Source of the DNA: CAYSBK01 sp964429265
Lineage (GTDB): Bacteria; Planctomycetota; Phycisphaerae; Sedimentisphaerales; Anaerobacaceae
Direction: 5' to 3'
Length of the DNA stretch: 14,077 nt
NCBI GenBank assembly: GCA_964429265.1
Contig: CAYSBK010000048.1
Span: 1 to 14,077, forward strand
This document shows positions 1 to 5,893 of the stretch, piece by piece. The notes beneath the pieces were generated by a model that did no database searches, was not told where the DNA came from, and was given only the letters and a program-made list of their open reading frames with translations. The position numbers and the translations under genes were made by a program. Numbering within the stretch: position 1 is the first letter of the stretch; each line of letters begins with the position of its first letter.

Positions 1-36
1 CATAACCCGGGATGAACTCCACATAAGGGGGTACGA

Positions 37-54
37 TCTACCCTGTTATCCCTA
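37..54. other. Near-exact I-SceI homing endonuclease site (16/18)
   Basis: Positions 39-54 read TACCCTGTTATCCCTA, which is 16 consecutive bases of the 18-bp I-SceI recognition site in reverse orientation. Only the two bases at 37-38 (TC instead of AT) differ. No homing endonuclease gene or intron is visible nearby. I-SceI sites are common in cloning vectors and library linkers and rare by chance in bacterial chromosomes. The site lies 12 bases before an out-of-place gene fragment, so a synthetic linker or chimeric contig end is the likeliest explanation. I cannot name the vector. Confidence 0.6.
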
Positions 55-65
55 ACATTCAGAAA

Positions 66-231
66 GTGAACAAGGGAAATTTCACAAGCCCAGTCAATTT
101 GGGAAACCCTGATGAAAGGAATATTAAAGAGGTAGCGGAGTTGATTCTTAAGCTTACCGGGTCTAATTCTGAGATTAGCTTCAAACCGTTGCCAAAGGAC
201 GACCCGGTTCGGCATCGACCAGATATATCTT
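66..231 (+). pseudogene. Fragment of NAD-dependent UDP-glucuronate decarboxylase / epimerase (C-terminal part)
   Basis: The frame beginning at the GTG at 66 encodes about 55 residues with the signature of the C-terminal part of UDP-glucuronic acid decarboxylases (extended SDR family, which make UDP-xylose). Recognisable pieces are FTSPVNLGNPDE, then EVAELILKLTGS, then KPLPKDDPVRHRPDI. In intact proteins this last motif is followed by a helix containing LGWEP. Here the similarity stops at about base 230 and the frame runs on into proline-rich, unrelated sequence. The N-terminal Rossmann fold and catalytic YxxxK are absent; upstream, in frame, there is a stop at 24-26 and the I-SceI-like sequence. 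The piece is visibly AT-richer than the rest of the window. It is either a gene remnant or, more likely, a chimeric join from another molecule. It is not a functional gene as it stands. Confidence 0.65.
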
Positions 232-374
232 TTCTGTCTCCGCCCCCGCCGCAGCCGCACCATCCAGCACCGCCGAAACAGCGCTGTCGATTATGTGACC
301 CCTGCGGTAACTTCCGACAATGCCTACGATCTTTGTCGCCATTTAGCTGCACCCGAGCTTTCCGGACAAGCCGT
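232..374. other. Sequence without a recognisable gene
   Basis: This GC-rich stretch lies between the end of the decarboxylase similarity and the stop codon of the ferritin-like gene. All frames give low-complexity or unfamiliar peptides. One plus frame reads an Ala/Pro/Ser-rich tail ending at the TGA at 296-298, but it has no visible start. I see no terminator for the minus-strand gene that ends at 375. The join between foreign and native sequence probably lies near 230. Confidence 0.4.
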
Positions 375-827
375 TCAGTCTTCCTTCAATATCACGTCAT
401 CGTATTCTATCTCGAATCGCAGCTTGTGCTTGGCTTCCTCCTGCGCAAGCGCCAGAAACAGGTCGGTCAGCTCCTCGGCTTCGGCAGCGCAGGCCAGTTC
501 CAGGTACAACCGGTACGATGCCTTCTCCCGGTTCATTGCCAGCACTAGCGCGTCGGCATAATTCATATCGGGCGTGGCCCGGCCGCTCAAGAGGCTGTCG
601 GCGATACCAAGGCTCGCCACCTGCGCCGCGTCCAGGGCTATCTCGCCGGCCCTGACTGCCTCGAGCTTTATCTTGTGACCGAGTTCCTCCGCCGCAAACT
701 GTTCGAACACCTTACGCATTACCTCGTTTTGCATCCGCTCGGCCATCTCGGTGTAGAACTCGTTGGCCTCCGCCTCGCGCGCAATGGCAAAATCCAGTAT
801 TTCCTCGACACTGCCGAATCGTCTCAT
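375..827 (-). CDS. Ferritin-like diiron protein, rubrerythrin family
   Basis: This 150-residue protein is predicted to fold as a four-helix bundle with a diiron centre. The ligand pattern of the rubrerythrin/ferritin-like family (COG1633 type) is visible. Helix 1 has a glutamate in AREAEANEFY (E18/E20). ExxH follows at E48-H51 (EELGH). E101 lies in NREKASYRLY, and a second ExxH is at E131-H134 (QEEAKH). There is no CxxC rubredoxin domain, so the protein is the stand-alone bundle. Its likely role is peroxide or oxygen detoxification or iron handling in the cytoplasm of an anaerobe or microaerophile; the electron donor is unknown. The ATG at 827 is chosen because TAAGGAACAAGG lies just upstream and family similarity begins there. 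An in-frame start 57 bases further up would add a low-complexity Ala-rich leader. A TAAAAT hexamer at 910-915 (minus strand) could be a -10 box, but its -35 is poor. Confidence 0.85.
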   Translation of the reverse strand: MRRFGSVEEILDFAIAREAEANEFYTEMAERMQNEVMRKVFEQFAAEELGHKIKLEAVRAGEIALDAAQVASLGIADSLLSGRATPDMNYADALVLAMNREKASYRLYLELACAAEAEELTDLFLALAQEEAKHKLRFEIEYDDVILKED

Positions 828-939
828 CACCTTGTTCCTTACAAACAGCATTGCAGCACGGCCGGCAGGAGCAGCGGCTGCCACGGCACAAACGTGAACC
901 GTCCTGCGGATTTTAGCGGGCCGATGCGCCGCCGGCCAA

Positions 940-2205
940 CTATTTTAGAGGAACCTGGAGGACCCTCTGACACCTCGGGCACCTGCCCTTTCTGCCGGCA
1001 TATTTTGCCGGGGCCTTGATAACCTTTCCGCAGGGACAGCTAAAGCGGATCATCTTCGCCACGTCCCGGCCCGGGGCTGACGTCCCGACCGGCCGGGGCT
1101 TTGGAACCGTCACGACCGTACCGCAAGCGGGACATCTGCCCCGCCTGCCGGCCAAGCCGGCAGGGGCCTTGATGACCTTGCCGCACGAACAGGTAAAACG
1201 AATGAGTTTCTTCCGGGTCGGTGCGGGTGCTGCCGCGGCCGCAGCCCGATGGACTTGAAAGGTCAAAGATTGTGAGATTTCGGCCTGTCGAGCGGGCCGA
1301 GACGCCGAGGCATCCGCAGGGATGGTTTCGGCGGTTGCTTGCCGTTCCAGCCCGTCCTGCTGCCAGTAGTACAAGTCCGGCCGCACGGACGAGCGCTGCC
1401 CCGACTGGTCCAGTCCCAGCCATTGCAGCAGCGACTTTTCGTATTCTTCCATCACCACCCATTTGGTCTTCAACAGCAGCACAGCCACCGCCGCTCCGGT
1501 TACGAATCCCCCAACGTGGGCGTAGTAGGCAACGCCTGTCCCGCTGAAGAATATCGCACCGAGTACGTCAAACACGAACCACATCAGAATAATCCAGATG
1601 CTGGAGACGCTGAACCTCTTGCCGAACGGAAAAAACAGCATCCAGTAGCAGCTCACTTCGTTCTCAGGGAAGAATACCAGAAACATTCCGACTACGCCGT
1701 TGATCGCCCCACTGGCGCCGACAACGGCGCCGCCGGAAAACATCAAGTGCACCAGGCCGGCCAGAATCCCACACAGCAGATAAAGGCCGAGGTAGCGTAA
1801 ATTGCCCAGCTTGGCACAAACCGCGTTGCCGAATACCCACAAAAAAATCAGGTTGCCTATCAAGTGCCAGAGGCTTCCGTGAATCCACATATACCCGGCC
1901 AGGCCTGTGAGACTCCAGCCCCTGAGGATATACTTTTCAAATGCGGCTAAAGCACCTCCGTTGTTGCCGGTTTCTATATGGCCGCCTTGCCGGTCGTGTA
2001 AGTCCGCCGTGCCGTCGTCCGGTTGAACCGGCTGGTGGCGGTCGGGCACATCTGCGCCGGGGATTCGCAGCTCGGGGTGCTCGTGCAGGTACCGCAACAC
2101 CGCCGCCAACTGGCAGCCGAATACAAGCACGCAACCCAGCACTATCAGCCAGTTGCCGAAAGGCCTGCGGTCGTAAGGCACGTCCGCTCTGTACGGTATG
2201 ATCAC
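940..2205 (-). CDS. Rhomboid-family intramembrane serine protease with two C-terminal zinc ribbons
   Basis: This is a 421-residue membrane protein. An N-terminal hydrophobic segment (about 17-37) is followed by a polar loop (about 40-95), then a rhomboid core of several membrane helices (about 100-245). Rhomboid landmarks are present: HxxxN at H114-N118 (WHLIGN), the nucleophile in GASG (S165), and the catalytic histidine in AHVGG (H230). It should therefore cleave transmembrane substrates within the inner membrane. A cytoplasmic-looking linker of about 80 residues leads to two tandem ribbons, C339/C341/C358/C361 and C390/C392/C409/C412. Both have the form CxCGKVIKAP...GRCPxC and are 51 residues apart, an evident internal duplication. 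Fusion of such ribbons to membrane proteins is common in planctomycetes (family knowledge). The GTG start at 2205 is chosen because GGGAGGA sits 9 bases upstream; reading further upstream gives non-family sequence. The substrate is unknown. Confidence 0.9.
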   Translation of the reverse strand: MIIPYRADVPYDRRPFGNWLIVLGCVLVFGCQLAAVLRYLHEHPELRIPGADVPDRHQPVQPDDGTADLHDRQGGHIETGNNGGALAAFEKYILRGWSLTGLAGYMWIHGSLWHLIGNLIFLWVFGNAVCAKLGNLRYLGLYLLCGILAGLVHLMFSGGAVVGASGAINGVVGMFLVFFPENEVSCYWMLFFPFGKRFSVSSIWIILMWFVFDVLGAIFFSGTGVAYYAHVGGFVTGAAVAVLLLKTKWVVMEEYEKSLLQWLGLDQSGQRSSVRPDLYYWQQDGLERQATAETIPADASASRPARQAEISQSLTFQVHRAAAAAAPAPTRKKLIRFTCSCGKVIKAPAGLAGRRGRCPACGTVVTVPKPRPVGTSAPGRDVAKMIRFSCPCGKVIKAPAKYAGRKGRCPRCQRVLQVPLK

Positions 2206-2214
2206 CGCCGACCG

Positions 2215-2221
2215 TCCTCCC
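2215..2221 (-). promoter_or_regulatory. Ribosome binding site fixing a GTG start for the rhomboid gene
   Basis: On the minus strand GGGAGGA lies 9 bases before the GTG at 2205-2203. It is the best Shine-Dalgarno match in the region. It favours this start over a reading-frame extension to 2361 that would add 52 residues without family resemblance. Confidence 0.6.
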
Positions 2222-2257
2222 AGAACGAGCCAACTCTCCAGGGATTTTCCGCGGGTA

Positions 2258-2286
2258 ATCCTAACATATGCCGGCTGTTCAGACAA
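2258..2286 (-). promoter_or_regulatory. Candidate sigma70-type promoter for the rhomboid gene
   Basis: On the minus strand TTGTCT (2286-2281) and TAGGAT (2263-2258) are separated by exactly 17 bases. Each matches the consensus at 4 of 6 positions. The expected transcript would start near 2251 and carry a leader of about 45 bases. The same spacing recurs at other candidate promoters in this window. It lies between the upstream terminator (2365-2423) and the GTG start. Confidence 0.4.
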
Positions 2287-2364
2287 AGAAAAACCTCTGG
2301 AGGGCCGCTCCGCGGGCGGGGTCTGAATGCCTGCGCTGGCCCACCGACCCGGTGTGTGCAATTG

Positions 2365-2423
2365 GAGAAAACAAGAAAAGCCCCGGTTTTACCTGGGTGG
2401 AGGGGCCCAGCTAAAACGGGGCT
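2365..2423 (-). terminator. Rho-independent terminator downstream of the GAF-GGDEF gene
   Basis: On the minus strand AGCCCCGTTTTA pairs with TAAAACCGGGGCT, with one bulged base. An inner CTGGG/CCCAG stem closes the loop. The hairpin (2423-2379) is followed by the T-rich run TTTTCTTGTTTTC. It lies about 110 bases after the stop codon of the diguanylate cyclase gene and before the rhomboid promoter, so it should separate the two transcription units. In the plus direction there is no T tract after the hairpin. Confidence 0.8.
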
Positions 2424-2530
2424 ATCAAGCCAACATCTCATTTTATCGGTTGGCTCAAAACAAGTCAACGGCACCGGCAAAATTGTTCTGCGGTGTCTGG
2501 CGGTGGGATAGGAACCGATTCCGGCCGGTC

Positions 2531-3607
2531 TTAGTTGCCGGAGCCGGCGGCGGTGCGACAGATGCGGACCGTGTTCTTGCCGGCCTGCTTGGCGTTGTAA
2601 AGAGCCTCGTCGGACCTGCTGGTCATATCCTCGGGACTGCTGTCGGCGTTGTATTCGCCCAGCCCGACGCTGATTGACAAGGGTATGCGCTGCCTGTTCC
2701 AGATAACGGTGGATTTCGCGACGGTCTCGACCATACGTTCGGCCACGACGACCGCATCGTTGAGAGACGTATTGGGCAGAATCACGGCAAACTCGTCGCC
2801 GCCGTACCGCGAGGCGGTATCAATGTGCCGAATACACTGCCTTATCTTGTTGGCGATGTGCTTGATTACCTTGTCGCCCGCCCGGTGGCCGTGGAGGTCG
2901 TTGATCTTCTTGAGGTTGTCCACGTCGATCATAATCAGCGAGATGCGACCCCCATAGCGACGCGACCGCCAGAGTTCCTTTTCGAGCACCTCGTAGAAGC
3001 TCCTGTGGTTGGCCAGGCCTGTCAGGCCGTCGGTTGTCGCCTGTCTTTGTACCTTTTCAAATAGTTTCACATTCCCGATGGACGCGCCGACAAGCTGGCT
3101 GAACAGCTCCACGAGTGTCGTATCTTCGCAACTGAAGCCCTTGTCGCCGACTTTGTCGGCCAGATTCAACACGCCGACGACCCTGTCCTGGCAGATAAGC
3201 GGCGCGATAATGCAGTTGTTCGTCTGGTAATTGCGAGCAAAGTTCCTCTGCGACGGACGGATTACAGGCCGGTCGTGCCTCTCGATGTCGTGCACGAGGA
3301 TGAGCTGCTTGCTCTTGACGGCCATAACCATAGGCCCCGGGGGATGCTGGTTCAGTGATACTATCTTGTTTATCAGGAACGGGTGGTTGTGCTTTTGCAG
3401 GTGGAGAATGTTGCACGACTCGTCCAGTACGTACAGCGAGGCGAACCTGGCGCCTATGAGCTTGCGGATCTGGTCGGTACAGATGGCCGCGATTCGCCGA
3501 ATGTCGAGGCAATTGATCTGCCGGGCAAGAGGTGTTATCTGCTCAATAACTGAAACGCTGGCCGGCGCCTTGGCGGTTTGTTGCGAGTTGTCCCGTGATT
3601 CTCTCAT
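2531..3607 (-). CDS. GAF-GGDEF diguanylate cyclase
   Basis: This soluble protein of 358 residues has an N-terminal GAF sensor domain (about 35-185) and a C-terminal GGDEF domain (about 190-350). It should make the second messenger cyclic di-GMP from two GTP. The active-site loop RYGGDEF is intact (GGDEF at 269-273). The domain opens with DGLTGLAN, and the inhibitory RxxD site is present five residues before the GGDEF loop (RHID, 260-263), so product feedback inhibition is expected. No membrane helices or EAL domain are seen; the GAF ligand is unknown. The ATG at 3607 is preceded only by a weak GCAGG. The open frame continues upstream to about 4345 but encodes nothing family-like there, so that part is treated as non-coding. 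The gene is divergent from the secretin gene across a 736-base region and is ended by a strong terminator. Confidence 0.9.
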   Translation of the reverse strand: MRESRDNSQQTAKAPASVSVIEQITPLARQINCLDIRRIAAICTDQIRKLIGARFASLYVLDESCNILHLQKHNHPFLINKIVSLNQHPPGPMVMAVKSKQLILVHDIERHDRPVIRPSQRNFARNYQTNNCIIAPLICQDRVVGVLNLADKVGDKGFSCEDTTLVELFSQLVGASIGNVKLFEKVQRQATTDGLTGLANHRSFYEVLEKELWRSRRYGGRISLIMIDVDNLKKINDLHGHRAGDKVIKHIANKIRQCIRHIDTASRYGGDEFAVILPNTSLNDAVVVAERMVETVAKSTVIWNRQRIPLSISVGLGEYNADSSPEDMTSRSDEALYNAKQAGKNTVRICRTAAGSGN

Positions 3608-3807
3608 ACTCGAAAACCTGCTGACCGGTGCAATTCGTGTATGCCGTCCACAACCTTCTCGTATCGGATATTTCAAAACCGCTGTTCGCAAAAAAAACCT
3701 TCGCGTACCGGCGGGAACAGCTACGGCGGTTGGGAAAACGGCTTCGTGTTGCCGTGACGCCCACGACGGTGACGCTACGGTTGCCGCAACGGCTGGACAC
3801 ACCGTAA

Positions 3808-3850
3808 GGCTTGGGCCGATAATGCCGACATTACACTGGCACCCAAGGCC
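3808..3850. repeat. Nested inverted repeat
   Basis: The outer arms GGCTTGGG (3808-3815) and CCCAAGGCC (3842-3850) pair with one bulged G. Inside is a perfect five-base hairpin, TAATG-CCGA-CATTA (3820-3833). The left arm of that inner hairpin is also preceded by CCGA. No T run follows on either strand, so it is not a typical terminator. It could be an operator or an RNA element; its function is unknown. Confidence 0.45.
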
Positions 3851-3865
3851 TGCACCCGCGGCGGC

Positions 3866-3934
3866 GGGCTTGCCCGGCCGGGCAGGCGCGAATTTCCCCA
3901 TAGCCGTTTTTTTATTGACCCAGCCGGCAAGCCC
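3866..3934. repeat. GC-rich inverted repeat overlapping the secretin promoter
   Basis: GGGCTTGCC (3866-3874) and GGCAAGCCC (3926-3934) are perfect inverted copies (10 bp if the flanking C/G pair is included). The twelve-base palindrome GCCCGGCCGGGC (3872-3883) overlaps the left arm. The right arm falls inside the 17-base spacer of the candidate promoter at 3915-3943, where a bound regulator could block or assist RNA polymerase. In GC-rich DNA such arms can also arise by chance. Confidence 0.4.
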
Positions 3935-3943
3935 GGCTAATAT
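3915..3943 (+). promoter_or_regulatory. Candidate sigma70-type promoter for the secretin transcript
   Basis: TTGACC (3915-3920, 5/6 to consensus) and TAATAT (3938-3943, 4/6) are separated by exactly 17 bases. This is the best-matching promoter in the window. Transcription would begin near 3950, giving about 107 bases of leader before the small reading frame at 4057 and about 390 before the secretin ATG. The spacer contains one arm of an inverted repeat. Confidence 0.55.
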
Positions 3944-4042
3944 GGGTGCCGGCAAAAAATATATGGGTGTGTCACCGGCTGGCAACAGGCTCGGCCGGGA
4001 CCGAGACACGTACCCTGGCCCGATTGGCCCGGGGCTAAGTAC

Positions 4043-4051
4043 AAGGAGGGG
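4043..4051 (+). promoter_or_regulatory. Strong ribosome binding site in the secretin leader
   Basis: AAGGAGGGG is close to a perfect Shine-Dalgarno sequence, 5-7 bases before the ATG at 4057. It is much stronger than anything in front of the secretin ATG at 4344, which has no visible Shine-Dalgarno. It argues that a ribosome loads here even though the encoded peptide is unfamiliar. Confidence 0.55.
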
Positions 4052-4056
4052 TGGTA

Positions 4057-4362
4057 ATGAAATCAGCAGTCGGTGCGGCGTCTGCGTGCCGTCGTCGCCA
4101 TGGGCCGACGCCGAAAGGTCGCTGCCCGCGATCAACAAGGGACGTCGTGGCGTTAATTTCAGGATTTTGCGCGCCTTTGCCGATATATCCTGCAGCAGGG
4201 ACAAACCCGCGCTGCGGTGCACGCGACGCTGTGAAGCCTGTTTTCCCCGAAAGTGCACCGCTACCGAAGGCCACGGACCATCGGCTGCCGAATTGCTGCA
4301 TAAAACGCACGGATTCGAGCGTCCAACGTATAGATAGATTACCATGGGCAGAAGCGATTTGA
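4057..4362 (+). CDS. Small hypothetical reading frame upstream of and overlapping the secretin gene
   Basis: This is a 101-codon frame with an excellent ribosome binding site. It ends with TGA at 4360-4362, 19 bases into the secretin gene, in a different frame. The peptide (start MKSAVGAASACRRRHG) is rich in Arg, Pro and Cys and has no domain, signal peptide or membrane segment that I recognise. Codon third positions are not strongly GC-biased as they are in the neighbouring genes, which argues against a conserved protein. It may be a leader peptide whose translation opens or feeds the secretin start by coupling. Equally it may be a chance frame behind a purine-rich stretch, or the decayed start of a lost gene. 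Confidence 0.3.
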   Translation: MKSAVGAASACRRRHGPTPKGRCPRSTRDVVALISGFCAPLPIYPAAGTNPRCGARDAVKPVFPESAPLPKATDHRLPNCCIKRTDSSVQRIDRLPWAEAI

Positions 4363-5720
4363 CAACGAGTTTACTGGCCCGAACTATGGCAGCGTGGGCG
4401 CTGGTCTTGGTTTGTGCGGCCTACGTGGGGGCGGATTTTTTTGACAAGAAGGCCACCGATTTGCAGTCGCGGCGGATAAGAAGGGATGCCGCCACTATCA
4501 GACCGGTGCCCGAGGCCAACAATCCGGAGCCTGAGATCTACAAGCAGCCGCCGAAAATCATCGAGCAGAATGTCGGCGGCGCCAGCGAGTGGAAGCTTTT
4601 CTATTTCTGCAGGCATCACACCGCGCCCGCGTTGGCCGATATGGTCGACAAGCAGTTCGCCCACAAGTTGTTCAACGAAAAGGGCAAATCCACCACGGTG
4701 GCCGACTATACCGTCACGGCCAATCCGGCGACCAACCAGCTCATCGTCCGCTGCCCGCTCAAGACCGACGCCGAAGCCGTCCTTGAGTTCCTCAAAAACG
4801 TGGACGTACCGCCCATTCAGGTCAAGATCGACTGCCTCATATCCGAGGTTTACGCCGACAGGACGCTCGACTGGGAAACGACCCTGCAAATAAACGAGTT
4901 GTTCGGTGAGGATATCACCATGGGCGGCTCGGCCAGGCCTTTCGGCAGGGACGTGCTCAAACTCATCAAGGAAGGCGACATTCTGCCGGCCTTCCCGGGG
5001 GCTTCGCTGCGAGAGGTCGCGCGTGCGAAGATGGGTCTGAAGGTCGGTTACGCCGACTCGGACTTCCTGGCGCTTGTTGACCTGCTCGAATCGAAGGGTT
5101 ATCTCAAGGTCCTGATGAATCCCTCGCTGGAGGTGGTCAATGGCCAGAAGGCACGAATCGAATCCTCTGAGAAGGTGCCGCTTGAAAGGGTCTTTCTTTA
5201 CAATCGAACCGGAGAGATGATCGAGACCAAAACGGAGTACGTCGATGTCATCGATGCGCTGGAAATCACCCCGCACGTATTCGCCGACGGTTATATCGGT
5301 CTTGAAACCACAGCTATTATCGGCTCCAAGAACATCCCCGAGGGCGTCAAGCAAATCCGAATTGTTTCCAAGCGCCAGATTTACAACAAGGAAAACCGAA
5401 TAAGGCAGGGCCAGAGCCTTGTCATCGGCGGCATTCGCAAATCCGAGGAGCATGCCGTCGTCCGCGGCGTGCCTATTCTCAAGGACATACCCCTGCTGGG
5501 CGTATTGTTTTCAAGCAAGGATTACGAAGAGCGTGCCGTCGAGACGATATTTGTCCTTACCCCGAGCATTTCCAGCGGCGGCATCCCGAACAAGGAAATG
5601 GTCGAAAGACTCAAGGAAAAGCATCGCCGCTCCGAGGGTGAAGTGGATTGGAAGGACCTGACCGACCTGGCCGAACCAGCCGAACCGGAAGCCGGAGCCC
5701 AACCGGCAAGCAAACAGTAA
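4344..5720 (+). CDS. Secretin-family outer-membrane protein (GspD/PilQ type, short)
   Basis: The 458-residue protein has an N-terminal signal-like segment (hydrophobic 15-28, possible cleavage after VGA at 30). A linker is followed by an N-domain ending in TANPATNQLIVRC...LKNVDVPPIQVKID (about 125-163), typical of the secretin N1-type periplasmic domain. The C-terminal secretin beta domain is at about 240-410, with the diagnostic VPILKDIPLLGVLFSS and FVLTP (376-407). Family members form multimeric channels in the outer membrane for type II secretion, type IV pili or related exporters. This one is shorter than GspD or PilQ (one N-domain group) and ends in a charged Glu/Pro/Ala tail. No pilin, ATPase or inner-membrane partner lies beside it. 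The ATG at 4344 has no Shine-Dalgarno; the start at 4386 would lose the charged n-region. Translation may be coupled to the small frame that overlaps it. Confidence 0.88.
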   Translation: MGRSDLTTSLLARTMAAWALVLVCAAYVGADFFDKKATDLQSRRIRRDAATIRPVPEANNPEPEIYKQPPKIIEQNVGGASEWKLFYFCRHHTAPALADMVDKQFAHKLFNEKGKSTTVADYTVTANPATNQLIVRCPLKTDAEAVLEFLKNVDVPPIQVKIDCLISEVYADRTLDWETTLQINELFGEDITMGGSARPFGRDVLKLIKEGDILPAFPGASLREVARAKMGLKVGYADSDFLALVDLLESKGYLKVLMNPSLEVVNGQKARIESSEKVPLERVFLYNRTGEMIETKTEYVDVIDALEITPHVFADGYIGLETTAIIGSKNIPEGVKQIRIVSKRQIYNKENRIRQGQSLVIGGIRKSEEHAVVRGVPILKDIPLLGVLFSSKDYEERAVETIFVLTPSISSGGIPNKEMVERLKEKHRRSEGEVDWKDLTDLAEPAEPEAGAQPASKQ

Positions 5721-5733
5721 ACGCCGTCGCTGC

Positions 5734-5751
5734 AACCGGTAGCGGCCGGTT
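5734..5751 (+). other. Short hairpin after the secretin gene
   Basis: AACCGG (5734-5739) and CCGGTT (5746-5751) form a six-base stem with a six-base loop, 14 bases after the secretin stop. No T tract follows, so it is at best a weak or factor-dependent termination aid before the hemD promoter. Confidence 0.25.
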
Positions 5752-5763
5752 CCAAGCAACCAC

Positions 5764-5792
5764 GTGATAAACCGCCCCATCTCCATTATGAT
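5764..5792 (+). promoter_or_regulatory. Candidate promoter for hemD
   Basis: GTGATA (4/6 to the -35 consensus) and TATGAT (5/6 to the -10 consensus) are separated by 17 bases. Transcription would start near 5800, leaving a leader of about 95 bases before the hemD ATG. The block TATGATAGT recurs at the right edge of the window (14066-14074). Confidence 0.45.
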
Positions 5793-5893
5793 AGTCCCGT
5801 AGCCTGCAGGATTGCGGCAGTCTGCAGACGGTAACCGGGCGGACGCAGCGGCCGACGCTGTGGCGACAGCCCGCCGGGCGACAGGATTGTGGG

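Larger units (their letters stand above)
3608..4343. other. Long divergent intergenic region between diguanylate cyclase and secretin genes
   Basis: The region is 736 bases long. It contains a structured inverted repeat (3808-3850), a second inverted repeat overlapping a good plus-strand promoter (3865-3943), and a leader with a strong ribosome binding site and a small reading frame (4043-4362). Frames here remain open on both strands because of the GC content, but none gives a recognisable protein. The leader at 3944-4050 was compared by eye with the c-di-GMP-I, c-di-GMP-II and cobalamin riboswitch cores; none matched. I saw no clear minus-strand promoter for the cyclase. Confidence 0.5.

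Noticed and set aside
3837..3854. Sigma54-type promoter (TGGCAC...TGCA)
   Set aside because: The spacing between GG and GC is 12 bases (or 8 for the alternative GC) instead of the required 10.
3944..4050. Cyclic di-GMP or cobalamin riboswitch in the secretin leader
   Set aside because: The neighbouring diguanylate cyclase made this tempting, but the conserved core sequences are absent; only a lone GGCAAA is present.
3231..4337. Long plus-strand open frame across the GAF region and the intergenic region
   Set aside because: Its first part is antisense to the conserved GAF domain, and the rest has no recognisable domain. It looks like a GC-driven chance frame.
3608..4345. N-terminal extension of the GAF-GGDEF protein by 246 residues
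   Set aside because: The frame is open, but the translation is low in family resemblance and rich in Pro/Arg/Ser. It covers promoters and repeats. The GAF domain begins just after the ATG at 3607.
4371..5453. Minus-strand open frame opposite the secretin gene
   Set aside because: It is a mirror of the conserved secretin coding sequence with no independent evidence.
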